Assembly: GCF_000014185.1 (NCBI RefSeq)
Contig: NC_008148.1
Coordinates: 1,178,001-1,242,000 of the forward strand
DNA length: 64,000 nucleotides
DNA from: Rubrobacter xylanophilus DSM 9941
Lineage (GTDB): Bacteria > Actinomycetota > Rubrobacteria > Rubrobacterales > Rubrobacteraceae
Reading direction: 5' to 3'
Within the stretch, counting starts at the first letter, position 1; every line of letters starts with the position of its first letter. The position numbers were made by a program, and so were the translations under genes. A model generated the notes under the pieces. The model saw nothing but the letters and a program-made list of their open reading frames with translations, did not search any database and was not told the origin of the DNA. Of the stretch, positions 1-7,779 are shown one piece after another.

Positions 1-66
1 CTTCTGCTTCCCAAGATGCCCAGCTCCTTTGCCCCAAGGTTGCCTTATAGTTTTTATGTGCCTCCT

Positions 67-1083
67 TTATTTTACACCAAGCCCTCGGGTGTCCCGAGAG
101 AGGAGGCGGAGGATCTCCTCTGCGGCGCCGAGGCCGGAGAGGGCCGCGCCCTCAATGCGGGCGCCGCGGAAGGCGTCGCCGCAGAAGAGCAGCGGCGGGT
201 CGCGCCGGGCGAGGAGGGCGGGGCCGGGATGGCCCCGGGCGACCCAGCTGTGGGGCCAGCGCTTTAGGCGGTGCGCGCGGAGGCGGGGGCGCAGGTCGGT
301 GCCGAGCGCCTCCCCCGCGGCCCGCAGCAGCGTTCCGGCGGCCTCTCCCTCCGGGGCGGCGTAGTTCTCCCGGCTGAAGCGCGGCGAGGCGTGCACCGTG
401 AGGGCGTGGCGGGGCGAGATGCCCTTGCGGCGGTTGTCCGAGATCCAGTCCACCGCCTCCGAGCGCACCTGCATCCCGCCGGGCTCCGGGACGACCGGCG
501 GCCCGTCGTCGAGCAGCACGAGCAGGGCGAGGCAGGGGTCGTAGGCGATGCCGGCGAGCTCGCGCTCCGCCCCTTCCGGGAGGCTCCCGGGCTCCGGTAT
601 CCGGCGGGCCTCGGGGGCGGGGGGCGTGAGCAGGAGCGACCGGGCCCGGAGGACGCCGCCGCCGGCGAGGCGCAGCTCCCAGCCCCCTTCCCGGGGGGCG
701 GCGGAGAGCACCCCGCACCCGCAGCGCACGGGAAGCCCGCGGGCGAGGTGGGCGGCGAGCCGGGCCATCCCCCCGGCGGCGCGGTAGCGGGGGTGGCCGT
801 CGGGCTCGTAGCGGCCCGACGCGTCGGCCCAGCCGCGCGACCACTCCGCGGCGACGCCGCTCTCTAGCCACCCCCGCACGATCCCGGCGAACCTCTCGCT
901 CCGCACGGTGAAGAACTGTGCGCCCGTGTCCAGGATCGCCCCGTCGAGGCGGCGGGTGGCGAGCCTCCCTCCCGGCTCCGGGGCCGCCTCCAGCACGAGC
1001 ACCTCGAGGCCCGCCTCCGCCAGCCCGCGCGCCGCGAGCAGGCCGGAGACCCCTGCCCCGACGATGGCGCAGTCCGGGGTCAT
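67..1083 (-). CDS. FAD-dependent oxidoreductase, renalase/amine-oxidase-like
   Basis: A 338-residue flavoprotein. The N-terminus carries a Rossmann dinucleotide-binding motif (G9-A-G11-V-S-G14), an acidic residue at E32 that would hold the ribose, and the GGR turn at 38-40 typical of the flavin amine oxidase/renalase clan. The C-terminus has a second FAD-contacting stretch around FCGDAFRGARIEGA. Members of this clan oxidise amines or reduced nicotinamide isomers in the cytoplasm; the substrate here cannot be read from sequence. The start ATG overlaps the stop of the upstream deacetylase-like gene by 4 nt, so the two are probably translated together. Family confident, reaction unknown. Confidence 0.85.
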   Translation of the reverse strand: MTPDCAIVGAGVSGLLAARGLAEAGLEVLVLEAAPEPGGRLATRRLDGAILDTGAQFFTVRSERFAGIVRGWLESGVAAEWSRGWADASGRYEPDGHPRYRAAGGMARLAAHLARGLPVRCGCGVLSAAPREGGWELRLAGGGVLRARSLLLTPPAPEARRIPEPGSLPEGAERELAGIAYDPCLALLVLLDDGPPVVPEPGGMQVRSEAVDWISDNRRKGISPRHALTVHASPRFSRENYAAPEGEAAGTLLRAAGEALGTDLRPRLRAHRLKRWPHSWVARGHPGPALLARRDPPLLFCGDAFRGARIEGAALSGLGAAEEILRLLSRDTRGLGVK

Positions 1084-1985
1084 CCGCTCCCTGCGGCGTG
1101 CAGCGCCGCCGCCCGCAGCACCGAGTTAAGGTGTATCTCCACGGTGTCCGAGATGTCGCGGGCGTAGCCCCCCGCCATCGTGACCGCCACCGGGACGCCC
1201 CGCCCCCGGCAGCCCTCCAGCACGATCCTGTCCCGCTCCGCCAGCCCCTCCTTGCTCACCGCCAGGCGTCCCAGCCGGTCGCCCGCGAAGGGGTCGGCGC
1301 CGGCCAGGTAGACGGCGAGCTGTGGCCGGAAGCCCTCGAGCACCCGCTCCAGCCCCTCCGAGAGGGCCTCGAGGAAGGCCCCGTCGTCGGCGCCGTCCGG
1401 CAGCCCGACGTCCAGGTCGCTCCTCCCCTTCCGGAAGGGGTAGTTCTTCTCGCCGTGCACCGAGAAGGTGAACACCGAGCCGTCGGCGGCGAAGATCGCC
1501 GCCGTCCCGTCGCCCTGGTGCACGTCGGTGTCGATCACGGCCGCTCGCTCCACCAGGCCCGCCGCCTGCACCGCCCGTATCGCGACCGCCGCGTCGTTGA
1601 AGACGCAGAAGCCCTCGCCCCGGTCGGCGAAGGCGTGGTGGGTGCCGCCCGCCAGGTTGGCGGCGATCCCCTCCTCCAGCGCGGCCAGGCAGGCGTCGAT
1701 GGTCCCGCCCGCGGCCCTCCGCGAGCGCTCCACGAGCCGCTCCGACCAGGGGAAGCCCAGGCGCCGGAGCTCCTGTTTGCCCAGCGAGCCCGAGACCACC
1801 CGCCGCAGGTAGGAGGGGCTGTGGGCGCGCAAAAGATCTTCGTCCTTCGCCCGGCGGGGCTCCCGCAGCCCGCCGGAGGCCCGGCCGGCGGCCACCCGCT
1901 CGCGCAGCATGGCGTACTTGCGCATGGGGAAGCGGTGCCCCTCCGGGAGGGGTATCACGTAGCTGTCGCTGTAGAATACCCTCAT
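1080..1985 (-). CDS. Histone deacetylase family protein (AcuC/HDAC-like)
   Basis: Zn-dependent deacetylase fold of 301 residues. Visible signatures are the paired histidines H116-H117 (GGTHHAF), the FCVFND stretch, the metal ligands D154 and H156 (DTDVHQGDG) and D231 (AGADPFAGD), and the catalytic tyrosine Y274 (AGGYARD). Bacterial relatives remove acetyl or other acyl groups from lysines or polyamines. I chose the ATG at 1985 because the homology begins exactly there (MRVFYSDS); the frame stays open further upstream but without family similarity. It overlaps the oxidoreductase downstream by 4 nt. The pairing might mean polyamine or amine handling, which is only an inference. Confidence 0.88.
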   Translation of the reverse strand: MRVFYSDSYVIPLPEGHRFPMRKYAMLRERVAAGRASGGLREPRRAKDEDLLRAHSPSYLRRVVSGSLGKQELRRLGFPWSERLVERSRRAAGGTIDACLAALEEGIAANLAGGTHHAFADRGEGFCVFNDAAVAIRAVQAAGLVERAAVIDTDVHQGDGTAAIFAADGSVFTFSVHGEKNYPFRKGRSDLDVGLPDGADDGAFLEALSEGLERVLEGFRPQLAVYLAGADPFAGDRLGRLAVSKEGLAERDRIVLEGCRGRGVPVAVTMAGGYARDISDTVEIHLNSVLRAAALHAAGSG

Positions 1986-2060
1986 GGCCCTCGCGAGAAG
2001 CTTAGCCCATCCCCTGCGGGGGAAGTGTAATAGGACGCCCGCCCTCCGGCGGGGGGCGGC

Positions 2061-2876
2061 GTGAGCCAGCAGCCGCTCTTCGGAGAGGAGGCGGTTGCGG
2101 GGCGGGTCTCCCCGCCCGAGCCCGGGCTCTACCTCGGCACCTCCGGCTGGTCTTACGCCGACTGGGAGGGGAGCCTCTACCCAGCGGGGCTCGCCCCGCA
2201 GGGGCGGCTCGCCGAGTACGCCCGCCACTACGCGACGGTGGAGATAGACTCCACCTTCTACGGCATCCCGCGGCGCTCGACCGTCGAGCGCTGGCGCGGG
2301 ATCTCGCCCGAGGGCTTTCTCTTCGCCGCGAAGTTCCCGCGGGAGATAACCCACGAGCGGCGCCTCGCCGGGGCGGAGGGGGAGGCGCGGCGCTTCGTGG
2401 AGACGATGGCCCTGCTCGGCGACCGGCTGGGGCCGCTCCTCGTCCAGCTCCCACCCTCCTTCGACGTCGAGGGGATGGGGGTGCTGGAGGACTTTCTCGG
2501 CTCTCTGCCCGGGGGCTTCCGCTACGCCGTGGAGGTGCGCCACAGCAGCTGGCTGCGCTCCGGCCTCGCGGAGCTGCTGCGCGAGCGGGGGGTGGCGCTG
2601 GCGCTCGTCGACCGCCCGGGGATGCCCCGGATGGAGGAGGCCACCGCGGGCTTCGTGTACATCCGCTGGATCGGGGACCGGCGCGAGTTCCCCTCCCACC
2701 ACACCGCCCCGCGCAGGGACCGCCGGGAAGACCTGCGCTGGTGGGCGGAGCGGGTGCGGGGGTTCCTGGAGGAGGGGCGGGAGGTCTTCGCCTACGCCAA
2801 CAACCACTACCAGAACCACAGCCCCACCACCCTCCGGCAGTTCCTGGAGGTCTACCGGGAGGGGCGGGGAGGGTAG
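2061..2876 (+). CDS. DUF72 (YecE-like) family protein
   Basis: A 271-residue TIM-barrel-like DUF72 protein. The family hallmarks are present: GTSGWSY near the N-terminus, EIDSTFYGIP, FAAKFPREITH, and the C-terminal FAYANNHYQNHSP. The biochemical function of the family is not established. It starts with GTG at 2061, behind a G-rich stretch. It is divergent from the deacetylase-like gene and lies 7 nt before the prepilin peptidase, so the two are probably co-transcribed, though no functional link is known. Confidence 0.9.
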   Translation: MSQQPLFGEEAVAGRVSPPEPGLYLGTSGWSYADWEGSLYPAGLAPQGRLAEYARHYATVEIDSTFYGIPRRSTVERWRGISPEGFLFAAKFPREITHERRLAGAEGEARRFVETMALLGDRLGPLLVQLPPSFDVEGMGVLEDFLGSLPGGFRYAVEVRHSSWLRSGLAELLRERGVALALVDRPGMPRMEEATAGFVYIRWIGDRREFPSHHTAPRRDRREDLRWWAERVRGFLEEGREVFAYANNHYQNHSPTTLRQFLEVYREGRGG

Positions 2877-2883
2877 CCTTCGG

Positions 2884-3636
2884 GTGGGGGTTGCGCTGGT
2901 CGTCTTCGCGGCGGCGCTCGGGCTCGCGGTGGGCAGCTTCCTCAACGTCGTCATCCACCGGGTGCCCCGGCGCGAGTCGGTGGTGTGGCCTGGCTCGCGC
3001 TGCCCGCGGTGCGGGGCCCCCATCCGGGCCCGGGACAACGTGCCGCTCCTCTCCTACCTCTTGCTCCGGGGCCGGTGCCGCCGCTGCCGAAGCCCCATCC
3101 CGGCCCGCTACCCGCTGGTCGAGGGGCTCACCGGGGCGCTCTTCGCGGCGGCGGCCTGGGAGTTCGGGCCGGGGCTGCGCCTGCTCTGGGCGCTCGCGCT
3201 GCTCGCGGCGCTCGTGGCGCTCGCCGCCACCGACCTCGAGCACCGGCTGCTGCCGAACGCGGTGGTGCTGCCGGCGGCCGCTGCGGGGCTGATCCTCTCC
3301 GCCGCCGCCGACCCCGCCCGGTGGTGGGCCTACCCGCTCTCGGCGCTCGGGGTGGCGGGGGGGCTGCTCGCGCTGGCCCTCGCCCGTCCCGGCGGGATGG
3401 GGATGGGGGACGTCAAGATGGGGGGGATGCTCGGGGCCTTTCTCGGGCCCTACGCCTTTCTCGCGGTCTTCCTCGGGGCGCTCGGGGGGGCGCTCGTGGG
3501 CGGTGGGCTCATGGCTCTCGGGAGGGCCGGGCGCGAGAGCCGGCTGCCCTTCGGCACCTTCATGGCCCTCGGGGGGGCTGCGGCGCTCTTCTTCGGCCCC
3601 GAGCTGTGGGGGCTCTACCTCGGGCTGCTCGGGTGA
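2884..3636 (+). CDS. pilD: Type IV prepilin leader peptidase/N-methyltransferase
   Basis: A 250-residue polytopic membrane protein that cleaves prepilin leaders at the G|F or G|Y junction and methylates the new N-terminus. It has the cytoplasmic zinc-finger cysteines C40, C43, C65 and C68, and the two catalytic aspartates D117 (ATDLEH) and D176 (GMGDVK). Length and topology match full bifunctional PilD/GspO enzymes. The start is a GTG 7 nt after the DUF72 gene. Its substrates are presumably the five pilins encoded leftward at 7.2-10.9 kb, although it sits on the opposite strand outside that operon. Confidence 0.95.
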   Translation: MGVALVVFAAALGLAVGSFLNVVIHRVPRRESVVWPGSRCPRCGAPIRARDNVPLLSYLLLRGRCRRCRSPIPARYPLVEGLTGALFAAAAWEFGPGLRLLWALALLAALVALAATDLEHRLLPNAVVLPAAAAGLILSAAADPARWWAYPLSALGVAGGLLALALARPGGMGMGDVKMGGMLGAFLGPYAFLAVFLGALGGALVGGGLMALGRAGRESRLPFGTFMALGGAAALFFGPELWGLYLGLLG

Positions 3637-3644
3637 GCGGCGGC

Positions 3645-4595
3645 CTAGAAGACCAGCCGCCCGGCCACGCCCCTGCGGGCCGAGCGCGAGCGGCGCAGGT
3701 CCCTGGTGATGTTGACCCGCTTCAGCCAGCGGTCGGTGCCGTCGAAGCGGGCCTTGAAGGCGCTCCTGCCGTGGACGACCTTGTAGTTGTCTATGAACAG
3801 GCACTCGCCGGGGCGCAGGGCGACGCCGGTCAGGCGCCGGTCCAGCTCTCCGGCGAGGTAGTCCATCGCGGCCCGGGCCTCCTCGTCCTCCGGGCGGTCC
3901 ATGGAGTACGGGTCGAAGCGGAGGTAGGGGGAGGAGGGGTCCCCGAAGAGGATGGAGGCCCGCTCGCACCCGGTGTCGGTGGGGTGGGAGGGGTCGGGCC
4001 TGAAGACGAAGCGCGGCTCGAAGAGCGGGGCGGCCCGTTCGGGGTCCAGCTCGATGTCGTCTATGGAGGCGTAGGTGGTGGGGACGGCGTCCGGGTTGCG
4101 CAGGCACATCAGGCCGATGTAGTCCCCGCGGTAGGAGTAGCGGGCGTCCTCGGTGTGCCAGACGAGCTCCAGGGCGCTGCCCGAGCCGAGCATGGCCCCC
4201 GCGTCCCGCTCGATGGGAACGAGGTCCTGGCAGATCAAACCGTCCCGCTGGTGGGCCCAGGAGAACAGGTCGCCGAGCAGGGAGCCGCAGAGGGCGAGGA
4301 AGACCTCCTCCTCGGCGGCCGGGGGGCTCTTCTCCGCGGGCTTGCGCCAGTCGGAGGGGGTGGGCCCGATCCTCGCGTCGTCCACCGGGTAGCCGGCGAC
4401 GACGCAGACGCCCGAGGGCTCCTCGAGCCTGAAGGCGTTCAGGAAGGACCGCAGCCGGCGGGGCAGCTCGTGGGCGTAGACGGTGGCCTCCTCCAGAAAC
4501 CCGGGGCTCTCGACCGAGCCGTGCCGGGAGAGGGCCTCCCTCACGACGGGAAGGGCCTGCTCTACTTCCTCAGCGGTAAGCTCTATCCTGTGCAT
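3645..4595 (-). CDS. TauD/TfdA-type Fe(II)/2-oxoglutarate dioxygenase (clavaminate synthase-like)
   Basis: A 316-residue double-stranded beta-helix oxygenase. The iron triad is visible as H147-x-E149 (WHTED) and H275 (VVHGRSAF), with R293 placed to bind 2-oxoglutarate. The layout resembles the clavaminate synthase/AsnO/VioC branch, whose members hydroxylate free or carrier-bound amino acids such as Asn, Arg or Lys. The substrate cannot be named. Its start lies inside the 3' end of the GGDEF-EAL gene (26 nt overlap), which suggests co-transcription. It is convergent with prepilin peptidase. No biosynthetic cluster surrounds it. Confidence 0.85.
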   Translation of the reverse strand: MHRIELTAEEVEQALPVVREALSRHGSVESPGFLEEATVYAHELPRRLRSFLNAFRLEEPSGVCVVAGYPVDDARIGPTPSDWRKPAEKSPPAAEEEVFLALCGSLLGDLFSWAHQRDGLICQDLVPIERDAGAMLGSGSALELVWHTEDARYSYRGDYIGLMCLRNPDAVPTTYASIDDIELDPERAAPLFEPRFVFRPDPSHPTDTGCERASILFGDPSSPYLRFDPYSMDRPEDEEARAAMDYLAGELDRRLTGVALRPGECLFIDNYKVVHGRSAFKARFDGTDRWLKRVNITRDLRRSRSARRGVAGRLVF

Positions 4596-6591
4596 CCTTC
4601 ATCCTCTGTCTCTCAGGCGTGTCTTTTCCCGGTGGCGGGTCCCCCCGGAAGAGGGGCTTTCTCCCCGTGAGCAGGTCGGTGGCCTCCGCGGCGCCGAGCG
4701 GCGGCGCGACGTAGTAGCCCTGCACGAACTCGCAGCCCAGCTCCCGCAGGCGCTCGAGCTGCCCGCGCGTCTCCACCCCCTCGGCGATCACCCGGAGCCC
4801 CACGGCGTGGGCGAAGTCTATGAGGCCGGGGAGGATCGTGGGGTTCTCCGGGTCGTCCAGAAACTCGCGCACGAAGGCCCCGTCCAGCTTGAGGTGGTTC
4901 ATCTTGAAGCGGCTGCCCACGTAGGCGATGGAGCTGTTGCCCGTCCCGAAGTCGTCTATGACGAGCCAGACGCCCATGGCGTTGAGCCGCTCCAGGGTGC
5001 GCACGGTGGAGTCCACGTCGTGCATGGCGACGCTCTCGGTGATCTCCAGGGTCAGGAGGGCGGGGTCGAGCCCGGTCTCCCGCAGCAGCCGGGCGACGTG
5101 CTCCACGAGGCCGGGGTTCTGGAACTGGCGCAGCGAGAGGTTGACCCCGACCATGGGCGAGGCGCCCTCCGGGAGGCCCAGCTCCCAGGCGCGGGCCTGC
5201 CGGCAGGCCTCCTCGAGCACCCACCTGCCCACGGGGACGATGAGCCCGGTCTCCTCGGCCATGGGGACGAACTCGCCGGGGAGCATGGTCCCGCGCCGGG
5301 GGTGGTTCCACCGCAGGAGGGCCTCCATCCCGGCGATCCTGCCGAGCTCCAGCGAGTAGACCGGCTGGTAGTAGAGCTCGAGCTGCCCGCTGCGGACCGC
5401 CTCCCGCAGCTCGTTCTCCAGCCGCAGCCGCTCCAGCTCGGGGGCGTCCCGCCTCCGGTCGAAGACGTGGTAGCGGCCCTTCCCTTCGGCCTTGGCCCGG
5501 TAGAGGGCCACGTCGGCGGCCCGCAGCAGGTCATCGGGGCGCCCCAGGCCGGCGGCGCCTGTTGCTATGCCCACGCTGGCCTCCACGAAGAGGGTGTGCC
5601 CCTCGACCTCGAAGGGCTCCCCCAGCTCCCGCAGCAGCCTGCGCGCCACCTCCTCCGGGCAGCGGACGCCGGCGCCGTCCAGCAGGACGGTGAACTCGTC
5701 GCCGCCCAGCCGCGCGGCCATGTCGGTGGCGCGCAGGCACCCCTTGAGGCGCCGGCTCACCTCGACCAGCAGCCGGTCGCCCACCTCGTGGCCCAGCGAG
5801 TCGTTGACCACCTTGAAGTTGTCCAGGTCCACGAAGAGCACCGCGGCTTCTCCGGACCTGGAGAGTATCTCCCCGAGCCGCTCCCGGAAGAGGGCGCGGT
5901 TGGGCAGGCCGGTGAGGTGGTCGTGGAGCGCCTGGTGGCGGAAGAGCTCCTCGCTCCGGCGCAGCGCCCGGCGCTCGGCCTCCGCTGCGGCGGCCGCCTC
6001 GCGCACCCGCAGGTAGCGCATGTACAGAAGCCCGGCGGCCGCTGCCGCCACGAGGAGGCCGAGCACGCTGCCGGCGTCGGCTATGCGGGTCGTGCGCCGG
6101 GCGTCGGCGGCGTAGGTTTGCTCGGCCTCCTCGAGGGCCGAGCGCAGCCGCAGGAAGGCCTCCCCCGCCCCGTCGCCGGGGCCGCCCTTTAGGGCGGAGG
6201 CGTAGCTCCGGAACGCCCGCTCCACGCGGCGGGCGCTCTGGCGCTCGCCGACCTGGGTGGCGTCGAGCGCGCGCAGGCTCTCGATGGCGCTCAGGGCCCG
6301 CGCGCGGGCCTCCCGCTCCCGGGCGGCGAGGGCGGGGGAGCCGCCCCCCTCGGCGGCGGCCTCCCAGCTCAGGGAGCGCAGCAGGTAGGAGCTGGACTCT
6401 ACCTCCTTGAGCAGCAGGAGGGCCTGGCGGTCCTGGCGGGCGTGCTCGCGCAGCCCGGAGCCGGCCATGACCCCGGCTACGAGCAGCAGCGCGGCGGCGC
6501 CGAGGACCACCCAGCCGGGCACGACCCTGCCGCCGGGTGCCTCCGCGGAAGATCCCGTTCTACGCTCCCCGTTTCCTCCTGCCCGCGCCAT
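4570..6591 (-). CDS. GGDEF-EAL hybrid c-di-GMP enzyme with periplasmic sensor
   Basis: A 673-residue membrane protein. A TM helix at about 25-45, an extracytoplasmic helical region to about 172 and a second TM helix at about 174-192 form the sensor. A GGDEF domain follows with the intact motif GGDEF at 296-300 and a DxD-type DLDNFK at 255-260. The EAL domain has EALLRW at 423-428, a DDFGTG loop and IAEGVET. Both catalytic halves look complete, so it could make or break c-di-GMP. Its position next to the pilus genes suggests control of motility or attachment. The signal sensed is unknown. Confidence 0.93.
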   Translation of the reverse strand: MARAGGNGERRTGSSAEAPGGRVVPGWVVLGAAALLLVAGVMAGSGLREHARQDRQALLLLKEVESSSYLLRSLSWEAAAEGGGSPALAAREREARARALSAIESLRALDATQVGERQSARRVERAFRSYASALKGGPGDGAGEAFLRLRSALEEAEQTYAADARRTTRIADAGSVLGLLVAAAAAGLLYMRYLRVREAAAAAEAERRALRRSEELFRHQALHDHLTGLPNRALFRERLGEILSRSGEAAVLFVDLDNFKVVNDSLGHEVGDRLLVEVSRRLKGCLRATDMAARLGGDEFTVLLDGAGVRCPEEVARRLLRELGEPFEVEGHTLFVEASVGIATGAAGLGRPDDLLRAADVALYRAKAEGKGRYHVFDRRRDAPELERLRLENELREAVRSGQLELYYQPVYSLELGRIAGMEALLRWNHPRRGTMLPGEFVPMAEETGLIVPVGRWVLEEACRQARAWELGLPEGASPMVGVNLSLRQFQNPGLVEHVARLLRETGLDPALLTLEITESVAMHDVDSTVRTLERLNAMGVWLVIDDFGTGNSSIAYVGSRFKMNHLKLDGAFVREFLDDPENPTILPGLIDFAHAVGLRVIAEGVETRGQLERLRELGCEFVQGYYVAPPLGAAEATDLLTGRKPLFRGDPPPGKDTPERQRMKDAQDRAYR

Positions 6592-6635
6592 CGGTTAATC
6601 CTACCGCGCCGCGCGCCCTCCCGGGAGGGCGCACC

Positions 6636-7097
6636 CTACCCCCGGACGACCAGGGTGCAGGCCGCCATGTCCCCCAGGCGCTTGCGCCTGCGCGAGGCGA
6701 GCACCACCACGAAGGCCACCAGGTAGCCGAAGAGCCCGTCGACCAGCCGCAGCACTGTCCTTATGGCGGCGGGGCCGAAGCCCGGCGAGCCGCCGTCCTC
6801 GCGCACCACCCTTATGCCGCAGATTGCCTTGCCGACCGTCCGGCCCCAGTAGCCCTCCGTCAGCACGTAGTAGGCGAAGCCCACCGCGAGGGTTATGAGG
6901 GAGGTGACGAGCGACAGCCCCGCCGCCACCTCCTCGCTCCCGCTCGCCGCCCCGGCGAGGGCCGTGAACAGGTTGAGCGGCAGGAAGAGCAGGAAGAAGA
7001 CGATGCCGTCCACTATGGTGGCGAGCACCCTCCGGCCGGTCACGTGCACGTCCCCCGCCTGCGCGGGGCGGCCCGTCCCGTAGGTCTGGTGGCTCAT
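6636..7097 (-). CDS. RDD family membrane protein
   Basis: A 153-residue RDD-domain protein with about three TM helices. Family features are the arginine and aspartate near the first helix (RRVLATIVDG), the GRTVGKAICGIRVV segment and the C-terminal RRKRLGDMAACTLVV. RDD proteins are of mixed or unknown function; some have been linked to ion exchange. I place the start at ATG 7097 because AAAGGAGAAG sits about 8 nt upstream; an upstream in-frame ATG at 7163 would overlap the terminator hairpin. It follows the major pilin gene. Confidence 0.85.
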   Translation of the reverse strand: MSHQTYGTGRPAQAGDVHVTGRRVLATIVDGIVFFLLFLPLNLFTALAGAASGSEEVAAGLSLVTSLITLAVGFAYYVLTEGYWGRTVGKAICGIRVVREDGGSPGFGPAAIRTVLRLVDGLFGYLVAFVVVLASRRRKRLGDMAACTLVVRG

Positions 7098-7128
7098 GAG
7101 CCGGGCTTCTCCTTTCGTAGTAAGGGCA

Positions 7129-7155
7129 GACGCCCCCCGCTTTCGGAGGGGCGTC
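7129..7155 (-). terminator. Stem-loop between pilin and RDD genes
   Basis: GACGCCCC at 7129-7136 pairs perfectly with GGGGCGTC at 7148-7155 around an 11-nt loop. It lies just after the pilin stop on the minus strand and before the RDD gene. There is no clear U tract, which is common in high-GC actinobacteria. It may end, or only attenuate, the very abundant pilin transcript. Confidence 0.55.
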
Positions 7156-7208
7156 GTGATCAATTGGTTATGACCTAAATAGCGTTGTTTTCGTGCCTGA
7201 CTTCAGCC

Positions 7209-7616
7209 TTACGGTGCGGTGCACTCAGCTCCTATAGTGGGACGACCATCATCCTGCGTCATACGGTAGGTCTCGCCGCCGCCGGTTGCGCTTACACAGA
7301 AGCTATCGGTATCACCAAAAACGTCTACCTCAGGAGAGCCCTGATTGAAACCCGCCTCAGCCAACGTAGTGGCGTCCGGAGCGTACTTACCTTTCTCCGT
7401 ATAATAAGCTACTTGAGCTGTAGCGGCGTTTCTGACATTTGACTGAGCTGCGCGCTCCTCTGCCCGATCTCTCTGGGAGAGGTAAGCCGGTATCGCAATG
7501 GCGGCGAGGATGCCGATGATGATCACGACGACCAGCAGCTCGATGAGGGTGAAGCCTCGCTCGTCCCTGCTCTTCTCCTGCATCTCGCGCAGCCTGCGCC
7601 CGAACCAGTGCAGCAT
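7209..7616 (-). CDS. pilA: Major type IV pilin (PilA-like)
   Basis: A 135-residue class-a type prepilin. The leader of 21 residues ends in glycine before phenylalanine (DERG|FTLIELL), with the conserved glutamate five residues into the mature protein and a hydrophobic alpha-1N helix to about residue 45. Two cysteines in the C-terminal part (DSFCVSA and GAECTAP) could form the D-loop disulfide. I start at ATG 7616, which has AAAGGAGAAGC directly upstream; the frame is open 25 codons further but that stretch is not leader-like. It has its own 163-nt upstream region after the minor pilin genes, so probably its own promoter. Confidence 0.92.
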   Translation of the reverse strand: MLHWFGRRLREMQEKSRDERGFTLIELLVVVIIIGILAAIAIPAYLSQRDRAEERAAQSNVRNAATAQVAYYTEKGKYAPDATTLAEAGFNQGSPEVDVFGDTDSFCVSATGGGETYRMTQDDGRPTIGAECTAP

Positions 7617-7779
7617 GCTTCTCCTTTCGCTCGTGGGGTTGGTCGCGGTAGGCCGGGTCTGGTCTTGCCTGCTACCGTTCTTCTGCTGCACCCCGGTAAT
7701 GCCCCGTTCTCCGGTTTCTAGACACCCGCGCAGAAAGTTTTTTCGTAAATTTCCCCGAAAGATGGGTTCGCGCGCCGCT

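Noticed and set aside
1..66. AT-rich start of the window
   Set aside because: No coding frame, repeat or clear promoter can be supported in 66 bases next to the edge.
7617..7779. Possible c-di-GMP riboswitch in the pilA leader
   Set aside because: The conserved GEMM elements (GNRA tetraloop pairing and the CGCAAAG-type core) are not visible; only general GC stems are.
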